64,000 nucleotides of DNA from Lingula anatina (taxonomy: Eukaryota; Brachiopoda; Lingulata; Lingulida; Lingulidae). The position numbers and the translations under genes are program-made. The DNA lies in the NCBI RefSeq assembly GCF_001039355.2, contig NW_019773736.1, forward strand, positions 683,073 to 747,072, given 5' to 3'. The notes under the pieces were generated by a model. That model worked only from the letters and a program-made list of their open reading frames with translations, was not told where the DNA came from and ran no database searches. This document shows positions 1-12,272 of the stretch, one piece after another. The stretch's first letter is position 1, and the number at the start of each line of letters is the position of its first letter.

Positions 1-363
1 ATTTCATGGAAAAGGGCTTGACTTATTGTCTTCAAAATCACAGGACTGATGAATATGACATAGATACAGACTGAATTTGAAAAATCAGCCTGTCGAAGTA
101 ATGCTGTTTTTTGTGAAATGTTAATTTATCATATCATGGCATTTTCAAGTTGCGACTTTGAACTCTCTTGGGCCTGAAGCCTTATGCTAGTTACATATTC
201 TATATATTTGTGTTCCCCATTGTGCAACATTAAAAATTGTGTTAACTTTGCATAATGTATTATTGTATCGAAATTAACAAAATAACATATTGTGTACATG
301 ATTATTTTCTGCTTTTGTCTGTACATTTGACAGCTTTGCTGCCTTCTTTTTAGAACCTTGTCA

Positions 364-401
364 TTTTTTTTTTTTTTTTTTTTTGGGGGGGGGGGGGGGG
401 G
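364..401. repeat. T-run followed by G-run
   Basis: A run of 21 T is followed directly by 17 G in the stretch upstream of the first channel exon I can place. The first 470 bases otherwise hold no exon I can support. They are probably an intron of the channel gene. Confidence 0.9.
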
Positions 402-504
402 ATGAGGGGGGTCAGTAGGTTTAATGAGCTTGGTAAAGTCAAAGTCTAGCATTTGACAGGGTTTCTTTTACATGAAGTTTAATTCTAAACTCGCTATCTT
501 CCAG

Positions 505-3500
505 TTTGATTTACTGCTGCGTTCTGTAGCGTACTCACAGGAGATGTGTCATTTGGCTGGTCTGCTTGACATTGGTCTCATTTCATTAGCGGTCATCAGT
601 AGTGGACTGTGGTACTTGAATCTCCTCACAGAAGTGACATCTACCTTTAGCAGACATTCTGTACAGCTGTTTAAAGGTAAGATATTGAGACCAGGTTTTT
701 CACTTTTCCTTAAGAATTTTCGAACTATATTTGATAATTGTAGTATCAGCAAGGAGACTGATGTTGGCATACATTGTACTTCGAAATCCTATTGAAGGGC
801 AACAAGAAACGAGTGCATGGTATGGTAAAAGGTTATACAATTTGAAAAAAATCTTTCTTCTGGTGGTGTCAATTTTGGGAATCAAACGATGAAAAGTTTT
901 TTTACTGATTTTTTGACTTAATGAAATAATAAATTGGTTTCTAGGGGTGACAACCGTTATATCTGCCCTGGCAGTTTTGGCGCGCTTACCCTTGATGTCA
1001 AAATACACCAGGTTTGGGCTGAGTGTGCTGGTCAACATATATCCCATCCTTTCAGATCTCATCATGTTGGTCTTTGTTGTTCTGTAAGTATGGGTTTTTG
1101 TTGTTTTTACTGAATCAAGGATGATAAATGAATACTTTATTAAAGATGTATACGCATAGATAGACAAATGATTTGAATTGTGTTTGTATTTAAAGATATA
1201 CTATTTATGATAACTATTTCCAGTTATTTCTATGCCATCTTGGGCCTGGAAATATTTCAAGAGAGTCAAGTGGATTCAAACTACAAATTTGAAGTTACCA
1301 AATATGGTTGTGGGCTTGGTTATCAAACAGTAAGGTAAATAAGTTGATTTGCTGGTAGTATCAAGATTAGTAACACAATGTTTATTGATTTTCAGTCTTG
1401 GTAAAGTATAAGAAAAATTGAAAAATGAAAATTGAGATGGTGATGTAAATTTTTTATCTGAAGAGTTAGGTTAAGGTAATAAATGTTGCCATGTGGAAAG
1501 ACAGAAACTTGCATTGTTTATTCAAAAGAGAAGTTTTATCTATATTACATTATTTATGTGTGTTTGTTTAATTATATACATGTTTGTGTGTGTTGAAGCT
1601 GTTGGAAAAAGATGGAGGAATACTAGTCTACAAGCTGTAAGTTTGCATATATGAAGGAATAAAACAATTAGCCAATGCAAGAAGTAAGATTGATCAATAA
1701 ATATTATTGGATGGCATCATTTCAGGTGCAGCCTGATAAACATCTTCCAAATTTTAACTACAGCAGGTTGGCATGGCAACATGGATGCCGCCATTGTGAG
1801 TACAACATGGTGGGCTGGCCTGTATTTTCTCTCTGCATACATCATAGTTAACATGCTCATTATGAAGTAAGTATATAAGAGAATCCTTTCCTAATTTTGT
1901 TTTGTTTTCTCTCTTTGTAATTAATTGATATTTCTGCATATTCTAACTGATTTTTTAATTAATCTTAGACAATATGCTACTGACAACGTTCAAATGACTT
2001 TTTTTAAATTACAGGAAACAAACACTTAGTTTTCAATTCTTCTAAGATTCACAAAAACATGCATATACACATATTGTCAGAAAGTAGTGAAAGAACTTGT
2101 TTTTTTTTTTTTTAATTTTTTTATCAGCTTGTTTGTGGCCATCACCATTGAGGCCTTCAACAAACTAAGTGCAGATTCAGGGCCTGGTAGTGCTGTAATG
2201 GAGGGGAGAATCCTGGTAAGGATCAGATATCACAGTATATGTAGTGGACTTCAGAATTAAGAGAGGCTTCATGGAATTATATAGACTGGTATCATTGTGT
2301 AAATGTTTAAGAGAAAAGGCATTAGATGAAATGATCATTAACAAAAAAATAAGCTATTAGGTGTGTTGTAAAATAGATGTTTTACAGAGGTTATTTTTGC
2401 ACAATTTGATTTTACTTTGAATTCATTTTCATTTTACTTTAAATTTGAATTTGACCTTTTTAAATGAGCTGTATATTTCTCTGTGAACTGTAAAATTGCT
2501 TTTGATTCATATTAAAGTGGTCAATATTTTTTCAATGCAACAATTATGTATGTAACATTTTAGGTTGGGGCAGCACCTGGTTTTACCTCTCATACTAAAC
2601 AAAAAACGGAAGCTGAAGAAGAAGAAGAAGAGGCAGAAGTGAGAAATATACACTATCTAAATTAACGCATCTCTTTTAATGCAATTTTGGAGAAGTTTTA
2701 TCTTATTTTATACCACATTACACTTCTCGCATTCAAAATTTGTACAATTTGCTCAACTAACATTGTCATAAGTAAATTGCTGGCTTTATCAATATCCTGT
2801 TTGATACATTGCATTTAGTGATACTTCCTCTGCTGGTTCATTTTTATTAATGCTGTCTATCTGCAAATCAGAATATTTGGAGTTGTGTGTTAATTTAGAA
2901 TATAAATCCAATTTTGCTGTGCTGTAATTTCATACCTGTAGATTTATCAGCCCTGTTTTTTTATCAAAATGTTAACAGATTGAAATGATGATCTTTAAAA
3001 TGTTCTAGGATATGTCAAACCTAAGTCTAGAAGAAAGAAACAAAAGACTTTTGAAAAGAAAAAGAAGACAGCGAAAGAAGAAGCATGCTACAAATACCAC
3101 AAAGGTGGTGATTCCATTTAGAAAAAAGAACGAAGATGAAATTAACCTTCATGCTGGGGAGGAAGTGGAAATCTTGGAGAAAAATGGTGCCATGTGGAAA
3201 GGCAGAGTAGGACAAGAAAAGATGGGCTGGTTCCCAGGTAAGAGCAAGATTTATTTAGGCTTGTCATCCACTCATGCACCCTACCATGATTGATAGCATA
3301 TTAAGATGGTTGTTTCAACCTGCTTCATACAACATGGTAACACTGTCAAGGACTTAACAGTCAACAAAAATAAGTATAATTGTATTCTACGAATTATGGC
3401 TCTAATATATTGTTTGCTTTCAGCTAAATGTGTCAAGGAGTTTACAGTGAACAAAAAGACAGAGGTAGCCCCAACTATACAAGCACAGAGTTTAACTGGT

Positions 3501-5209
3501 GGAAGTCAGACTGAAGATGAGGTAAAGCACACAGACTCGAGCAATATTTGATATTATTTTTTTTCTTGTTATATATTATTCATTAGCTTTTTTAGATACT
3601 ATTGCTCTGATTGAAAGAGGAAAAATATGAAGTAAACCAGAGTGGTCTTATTGCCACAGTCCAGAATTAGTACCAGAGGGTTAATTTTGTATCTGGTTTA
3701 CTATATGTGTTTCATTTGGCACTGTGGTTCACTGCTACCTATTTTGAAATTCCCTAGTGACGTTCCTTATTTGCAGAACAAATTACCTGTGTTAGTTTTT
3801 GAGCAAAAAGTAAAGAATTTACCTTGCTAAAGATAAAATATCACTAATCACTAATTTTAACTTTATATTTGACCTACTTGATTACTCATCTTAATTTGGA
3901 TATTGCCATGAAATAAGTTTTTTTTCTTTTTCAGGATAACATGATCGACTCAGTGTAAGTTATTGTTTTTGAATACACAAAGCTTTCATCAAATTTCTGG
4001 AGATAATGAAAGTCAAAACATTTTAACATTGATGTATTTTATGTAAAACAGCAGCAGCAAAAAAAAATTAGAGTGAAAAATTAGCAATAAGACTTATCTT
4101 TGTATTTTATTTGTCTTCCATAGCAAACTAAAGCTAGCGAAACCTGTTGCCCCACAGTCTAACTGGAGGCGCCAGCTAGTGGGCAACATGACAGTCATGA
4201 ATCCAGATGAGGTAATAATACTAACAAAATTATTGAAAGTATTTATTGAAGGGCTTAATGCTTTGTTGTACCAAAAATAGTATAGGTAAATAAAAGAATT
4301 AATTAAAGAAATGGAATAAATGTTGAAATTCAATGTTGTTTTTATAAACATGTAGATTCATATTTGTTCCATTTAGAAATTTATCACTTTGATTGATACT
4401 ACATCTGTTTAGTGTCAAATAGTTTATGATCTATTTCCAAAGAAAGCTAATTTTTATTTTCTCACCATTTTCAGTTAATGGAATTGAACCAGTTGTCCAA
4501 AGCCAAGATCAGTCCTGCTTCTGTCAAGAAGAATAGGATTAGCCCTGATAATTATGAAGTAAGATGTTGGGCTTATTCTAGCATCATTTTTGTTTAAGCC
4601 AGATATTAAAATAGAAAATCTGAAAACTTGTTGGCTCTTAATCCCAGTTTTAAAATAATATCCACTTTGTTATGTCAGGCAATCACATACTAGTGATTTT
4701 TTTAAAAAAGGTTTCCATTTTTGCCAAAAAATAACAACACTATGAAATCGGTTGAGATTAAGACAAATTATTTCCCAAAATACAATAGGGAGTAGATGTG
4801 ATACATGAAGAAGATGAGCCAGAAGAACACAGTGACTTTAATATGGGGCAACATTCAGGTCAGTTGAGAAAATAGAAAGTTGCTTACAGAGAAGTCGGTT
4901 AGGATAAAAGACTTGATGTAGTTTCAGGAAATTATATATATTTAATTTGTACCAATAATTATGTAAGTTTTTTTTTTCAACAAAACTGCATGAAAATTGA
5001 AATATTTCCTCCATCCTGCCATTCCAGCAGCTGCTACCTACCCACCAAAGTCTGCCCTTAAGAGAACAGAACGAATGGGCAGTGTAGACAATGCAACTCC
5101 TAGTAATAACAATGACATTCCCGACTGGGTGAAAAAATTTAGTCAGCAGCACAACATAGCACTTGTGGAGGGAGGCAAACAAATGGAAGAAACAGCAGAA
5201 GATGACTAA
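505..5209 (+). CDS. Voltage-gated cation-channel-like protein with C-terminal SH3 domain (3' part of gene)
   Basis: The 5' end lies outside the window. Exons by splice motif and phase: 505 (or 541)-676, 945-1083, 1224-1334, 1726-1866, 2128-2215, 2564-2638, 3009-3237, 3424-3521, 3935-3954, 4124-4211, 4475-4558, 4789-4858 and 5028-5209 (TAA). The first four encode an S3-S6-like region. The S4-like helix (ALAVLARLPLMSKYTRFG) has few regularly spaced basic residues. The pore reads FQILTTAGWHG, close to the domain IV pore of animal Nav channels (ITTSAGWDG), and the S6-like helix runs into NLFVAITIEAFNKL. An acidic stretch, a basic stretch (KRKRRQRKKK) and a clear SH3 domain follow (ALYDY position VVIPF, then MWKGRVGQ, GWFPAKCVKEF). 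The tail is polar and acidic. SH3 domains bind proline-rich partners, so the tail may anchor the channel to a scaffold (inference). The channel subfamily is unassigned; four-domain Na/Ca or two-pore relatives are possible. Fold and SH3 calls are firm, the exact name is not. Confidence 0.75.
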
Positions 5210-5566
5210 TTTGATAGCTATTTGGGAAACCTTAATAAACCATGCCAGTATTAAACCGCAGCATTGAGCTGATGATTCTGTTAATTTATCCCTAAAATTG
5301 GGATAGATAAAAAACACTAATGGTGAATGTGTAAAATAAGACAACTTGAAGACGATATTTAAGAATTTTTATGTACAATGTATTGTATTCCACTCATTCT
5401 TTCAAGTTCTTACAAATTGACCCATTATCTGACAGCATATTTTAAATTAACACATTTTTACATAAACCATTAACAGCCCACCTTTGTTTAACAATGCCTT
5501 TACTTAAAGTAAGGCATGCTTTTGCAAGGCATTAGTCCTAGGCTTCATATATTACAAGGAGTGGTA

Positions 5567-5572
5567 AATAAA
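5567..5572 (+). promoter_or_regulatory. Poly(A) signal, channel gene
   Basis: AATAAA lies about 360 bases after the channel stop codon, followed by A-rich and T-rich sequence. It is the best candidate for the 3' end. The convergent neighbour's stop lies at 5942, so the two transcripts end tail to tail. Confidence 0.5.
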
Positions 5573-5941
5573 TATACAAACATTTGTGGAATTTTATGGA
5601 GCAAAAAGTTCTTCACAGACAGTGCCAAATAAACATGTCTGAAAATATGACAGTCAGCTTTTGATTTTAATATGCCAAGCTTTTTAGCTCTTATTTTTTG
5701 GTAAAAAAAAAAAAAAGGAGAAAATGCAGGTACACATTTGGGTATAATGAAGCTCTGCTTCCCATTCTTTGAGATGTACGGTCCCCAAAAATTGATGATC
5801 ATTAGAAACAGTTTTATGAATGTAATATTTTAATGAGGTGATGAGACATATTTTGCAGCATTTGCCTCAGCAGCACCCTTCAGCCGTGTTTCATTTTAGA
5901 AGCTGAAGTATTCTTGAATTTTTTTTTTTGTCCTCAACAAT

Positions 5942-8900
5942 CTATTCTTCTTCTTCCAACCATGCTCTGTATTTGGTTTTTACTCTGAGGAAGGGTAAAA
6001 GGTCCGGATCTCTTCCCCTGAATCTCCTAAACAGTTCTTTGGCTGGTAACCCACCTCCATAATACAGGAAAGTATTTCTAAACCTGAAACAAAAAGTTAT
6101 CACTAAATTACTATCTAATTTTTGGCTGAAATATTGGCACATTAAATGATAAAACTTTTTTATCTTACTGTATATTTGATTAACTACACAATTATAAAGG
6201 AAAAGCACCTTACCTTCGGCCTATCTCATTCAACATTTTCACATCCTGTGGATCTACATCAGAAAATGCTTCAAAAATATCTGCGGCTACCATCTGGAAT
6301 AAAAACCAATAAACTTATCATATTGTCATTAATTGTATGTTTATACTAGTTCCAGACTAATCTTACCTTCTACATTCAATCTAATGAAGACAACCACAAT
6401 AAAAAATCAATTTTTAAATACCTAACTAATTTAACCTTTTCAAGTTTTAAATATTTAGATACTGAGAAGTATTTGCATCATTTTCAATCCAACTACACTA
6501 CATTAACTGGTGGATAATTAATGGAGTTATTTTGAACCAAATCAAATCCTATTAATTTGAGCCTCACAAGTACGAGCAATAATGCCTTACCGATGTCCAT
6601 ATTGGAGCATAGCAATATCCCGGTGTCTCTGTAAACACTCTTGTATTGGAAAATTCAGACATGTCTTCAACAGGAAGAGGAAGGGGCATAAACAGTGGCC
6701 ACAGTTTTTTCTTGCTCTCCATGGGGGAGCCTTCCAAGCTGCAACAGAAATTTGGCATATATAAACACTGGCATAATAGTATACTTTCATAATTAAACAG
6801 GAAATCGTACAAAGCAATAAAAAAACTATGACTTAATGTCAAAATTAAACGTGTAAAAATTTATTTAAAAGGTTAACTAGTGTTATGTCTGTATTACCTT
6901 ACAGCTGCCTGATTGTAAAGAAATGATACCATTTTTCTCATTGCAAAGTAAAAAGGCCATATCAGCCACTCACCTTAGATGCATCTCCAAGTCAAAAGCT
7001 GCTGTATACAAGTCGTGCATCAGGTCATATGCCATCAAGTATTGGTTGGCTAGACAAATTAAAGTATACAAGTTTAAAATATGTTAAAAGTTTGAAAGAC
7101 AGAAGTAACATCACTTGCTTATTAAATATAGTGTGATGTGATTAATATAGGTAATTGCTAAATAATTACTGACAGCATTTACAGCAAAACTGATTAAATA
7201 ATAACTGTTTCTAGATATTACTGACAGCATTTACAGCAAAACTGATTAAATAATAACTGTTTCTAGAGACTATCATGATTGTGGCTAAAATAAAATCTGA
7301 CAATTAAGAGCATTCTCAGTTAACAGAAAATTTTACTTCCTGACAGTGAGATTCCTTATGTGATGTATATATAAAAAATGATATGAAAATGATCCTTATA
7401 ATTATAAAGAGCCAGATGTACCCAAGACATTACATAAGGAATCCCACTGTGAGGAAGTAAAATTTTATGTATGTCCAACAGACAAATTTAAATCAGTTTT
7501 GTATTTGTCAAAATAAAGATTACATAAATTAATCTTTAAAAAAACTGATTGACAAGAAAAAACAACAACAATAAGAAATCCAACCTTTTGTTTGAACATT
7601 TACCTATGCAAATTTTTCTGGCCATAGCCTCTGTCAACTGCTCTCCTGTTGTGACATGTTTGCTAAACATCTGCACTATGTGAGGCTGCAGACCAAAATA
7701 CCCCATAACCAGACCAGGTATGCCCTGAGCATCCACTTCTGTATACAGGCCAGCACTGAGTTCAGTGTAGGGAACTCGATTCAGCACTATTCCAAGGGCA
7801 TTTCCAAACTAGATGGAAAAAGGAGGAAAAGATCTTAATTGTAACAATTTAACCAACACGGTGGAGAAAATATGTTGTGACAAGTCTCACTGGTCTAGGC
7901 TTGAGGAAAATGACAAAAACCAACTTTTCTTCACAATTTAAAATGCATTTTGACTTGTTCTCTCATACTAATAAATGGTGTCATGCTATCAAATGATATG
8001 TTAAAGGGATAATAACTCTTCGTATGAGATCTATATTTCACAGTAAAAACATTGTAAACAACTCATAGAAATATAATATATTGTTTACCACAATAACGGC
8101 TGTTATAGCTATTATTCTGATATCTGAGCTTGTCATTGGACCATGTGACCTCCATAGATGGCTATATTCTGTTATAATCTCTTAAGAGATTATAACATAA
8201 AATCAAACTCTCTAGAAAAAAAAACAGGGACTAACTTTGAATGTAGAAATGGATCCGTTAACCATTGGTAAGTATGGGAAAATTGTTGTTTACTCCGGGA
8301 AAATTAATTTTTTGGCCAAAACGAACAGTTATTATCCCTTTAAACAAAATAATGCTGATCAGTGCTAGTCTACCTTTCATTGTTACACATGACCCCATGT
8401 AAAGGAAATACAAATAATGGATTAAACTGTAAAGCAATCATCAGTTTAATATAATATCACATGCCACCACTTACTTGTTGAAAAAGTTCTGGGATATAAT
8501 TCATTTCAATGAAATTAAAGGAGGAGCCACCATCGGATGTATCGTCCATCATTCTGGAATTCAGTGCTGAGAGACTCAGGTATGCAATTGGCTTACTGCC
8601 CAAAATTTCACTGTGTGCTGAAACAGTGAAAATAGTCCATTTTTTCATGTTTGTGTAAAAAGATGGTCCAAATCTCTCTAAAACTAAGAAATAATATTGG
8701 ATAATTCACCACAGTAACTGTGGACAAAAGTGTTTAACACATTGTCAAGACATCTTAAATTATTAAGTAACAAAACCTGAAGGTTCATGATCAAAACTTT
8801 CAATTCTGACTTAAATCTACATTTGACAGTAATCTATCTGGGTAATACATTGTTTTTGCTCTTTTCAATCTCCTTAGCAAAAAGTAAAAAAAAAAATCAT

Positions 8901-11900
8901 AGATTCAATTCCATAACAAAAAGGAACAAGGCAGCGAAGCTGCCAAATGTACAGACAAGGAAGAAAATAATCCAATGTAGCTGGTTTGCCAATTTGAGAT
9001 GTATGTCAAAATACCAAATAATAAGTAACAGTTTTCCTGTTACTAATTATTTGGTATTTTGACATACATCTCAAATTACCAAATAATAAGTAACAGTTTT
9101 CCTGTTAGAGCATTTGTAGTAGCAGAATCAAAATATTTTAATCAATTTTGATGCAATGGCACATAATGCTTAACAGCTTATTACCACCATCAATTTTAAA
9201 TTATGAACTGCAGGTACATAAATTCTAGAAAATGTGATTAGCAAAGGCCTTCAGGCCAATGGAAATTCAAAGTCAGACCTTAAAAAGCCAACATTTACAC
9301 AAGTACTGAAATTTGTTATTTTCATTTTCAACACATAATATGCAATTACCAATTTACTTTCCTTTGTAAATAATCAACTAAAAACATTGTTAAGATGGGG
9401 AAAATGTCAATCAAACAATTTTAAATGTCCATTTTCAAAACTGATCTATATGCCAGACCTTTGAATCAGTCATTCAAGTTTCAAAGCAAAATATGACATG
9501 GTTTTCATAAAATATGCTGAAAAAGCAAAAAAAAAAAAAAAAAAACAAGGCAGCAAAGCTGTCAAATGTACAGACAAAAAACAGAAAAAAAAAAGATGCA
9601 AAATAGGTCATTTTGTCAATTTTGATGCAATAATGAATGCTTATAATAGCACAGTCAGTCAACACTGATTTTTAATCATGCACAACAGGTAACATGGTCA
9701 ATAACAGGAGCAGATCCAGAGATATTTTCTGCCAGTATTCCAAAGTATCTTTGTTGANTCCCTTATGTGATGTATATATATATAAAATGATATGAAATTG
9801 ATCCTTATAACTATAAAGTGTCAGATGTACCCAAGACATTACATAAGGAATCCCACTGTAAGGAAGTAAAATTTTATGTATGTCTGACAGACAAATTTAA
9901 ATCAGTTTTGTATTTGTCAGAATAAAGATTACATAAATAAATCTTTTAAAAAAACTGATTGACAAGAAAAAAACAATAACAACAATAAGAAATCCAACCT
10001 TTTGTTTGAACAACCCAACCTATTTACCTATGCAAATTTTTCTGGCCATAGCCTCTGTCAACTGCTCTCCTGTTGTGACATGTTTGCTAAACATCTGCAC
10101 TATGTGGGGCTGCAGACCAAAATACCCCATAACCAGACCAGGTATGCCCTGAGCATCCACTTCTGTATACAGGCCAGCGCTAAGTTCAGTGTAGGGAACT
10201 CGATTCAGCACGATTCCAAGGGCATTTCCAAACTAGATGGAAAAAGGAGGAAAAGATCTTAATTGTAACAATTTAACCAACAAGGTGGAGAAAATATGTT
10301 GTGACAAATCTCACTGGTCTAAGCTTGAGGAAAAAGACAAAAACCAAATTTTCTTCACAATTTAAAATGCATTTTGACTTGTTCTCTCATACTAATAAAT
10401 GGTGTCATGCTATCAAATGATATGTTAAAGGGATAATAACTCTTCGTATGAGATCTATATTTCACAGTAAAAACATTGTAAACAACTCATAGAAATATAA
10501 CATATTCTGTTTACCACAATAACGGCTGTTATAGCTATTATTCTGATATCTGAGCTTGTCATCGGACCACGTGACCTCCATAGATGGCTATATTATGTTA
10601 TAATCTCTTAAGAGATTATAACATAAAATCTAACTCTCTAGAAAAAAAACAGGGACTAACTTTGAATGTAGAAATGGATTCGTTAACCATTGGTAAGTAT
10701 GGGAAAATTGTTGTTTACTCCGGGAAAATTAATTTTTTGGCCAAAACGAACAGTTATTATCCCTTTAAACAAAATAATGCTGATCAGTGCTAGTCTACCT
10801 TTCATTGTTACACATGACCCCCTGTAAAGGAAATACAAATAATGGATTAAACTGTAAAGCAATCATCAGTTTAATATAATATCATATGCCACCACTTACT
10901 TGTTGAAAAAGTTCTGGGATATAATTCATTTCAATGAAATTAAAGGAGGAGCCTTCATCAGATGTATCGTCCATCATTCTGGAATTCATTGCTGAGAGAC
11001 TCAGGTATGCAATTGGCTTACTGCCAAAAATTTCACTGTGTGCTGAAACAGTGAAAATAGTCCATTTTTTCATGTTTGTGTAAAAAGATGGTCCAAATCT
11101 CTCTAAAACTAAGAAATAATATTGGATAATTCACCACAGTAACTGTGGACAAAAGTGTTTAACACATTGTCAAGACATCTTAAATTATTAAGTAACAAAA
11201 CCTGATGGTTCATGATCAAAACTTTCACATACTGACTTAAATCTACATCTGACAGTAATCTATCTGGGTAATACATTGTTTTTGCTCTTTTCAATCTCCT
11301 TAGCAAAAAGTAAAAAAAAAATCATAGATTCAATTTCATTACAAAAAGAAACAAGGCAGCGAAGCTGCCAAATGTACAGACAAGGAAGAAAATAATCTAA
11401 TGTAGCTGGTTTGCCAATTTGATATGTATGTCAAAATACAAAATAATAAGTAAGTTTTCCTGTTAGAGCATTTGTAGTAGCAGTACACAAAATATTTTAA
11501 TCAATTTTGATGCAATGGTACATAATGCTTAACAGCTTATAACCACCATCACTTTTAAATTATGAACTGTAGGTACATAAATTCTAGAAAATTTATGAAC
11601 ATTCATCAGTTTTGTAAGTTTAAAGACAAAAGATAAAATGTTTTTCATTTTATTTGTATTTTATTTCATTTTATCTGTCGCCGATGACAGACACAGGCAA
11701 CAACAATATGTACAGACACAGATGTGTCTGTATATAAAAAAAGGACTACCTTTACCTCTGCCTATCTGGCATGACGGTTCATACTCCATTTCTTCCCTTA
11801 TGAACTGGTCTATATACAAGTAAGATATGTGTTCACCTGGAAAAAGCAGATTCCATATTAAGTGGCAAAAACCACAACTATAATAATTATTATATTAGAT

Positions 11901-12204
11901 ATATACAGCAAAGTGTTGAATATTTTATAAATCTCATTGTTTTTTGTAAAACTGCCTAGACTACATAGATATTAGCTTCATTTACATGGGTAATATCTAT
12001 GAAAGGAGGTCAAACACAGCTACACAGCAAGACTGGCATACATACTGGAAGAAGTTGTTCTTTTTAAAATCCAAGTGAGCAACTAAGTACTAAGCAACAA
12101 TTCACCTTCTTCGCTATATACTTTGAAAACCCTAACACCATCAGTCCACACCGGATATTCTCCATGGCTTTCCTAAAACATGACACAGAGGTAAAAGTCA
12201 TTTT

Positions 12205-12272
<68 letters not shown>

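Larger units (their letters stand above)
7341..9233. repeat. Large duplicated segment, copy 1 (carries exons A2 and B2)
   Basis: This segment is nearly identical to 9759-11592, with scattered substitutions and small indels. It contains two coding exons of the M3 homologue (8617-8475 and 7808-7604), a TTAA MITE and part of an interspersed repeat. The copies diverge abruptly after CTAGAAAAT. See copy 2 for the assembly question. Confidence 0.9.
9759..11592. repeat. Large duplicated segment, copy 2 (carries exons A1 and B1)
   Basis: Near-identical to 7341-9233. Its exons (11042-10900 and 10232-10028) have the same lengths as their partners (143 and 205). Exon B is identical in protein; exon A differs at three residues (Phe/Leu, Met/Leu, Glu/Gly). 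The pair begins and ends in phase 1, so one or two pairs can be spliced in frame. The copy starts at the N, so allelic sequence placed twice is a serious alternative to a real duplication. Confidence 0.9.

Noticed and set aside
700-1167. 155-codon open frame on the minus strand
   Set aside because: Antisense to channel exons and introns.
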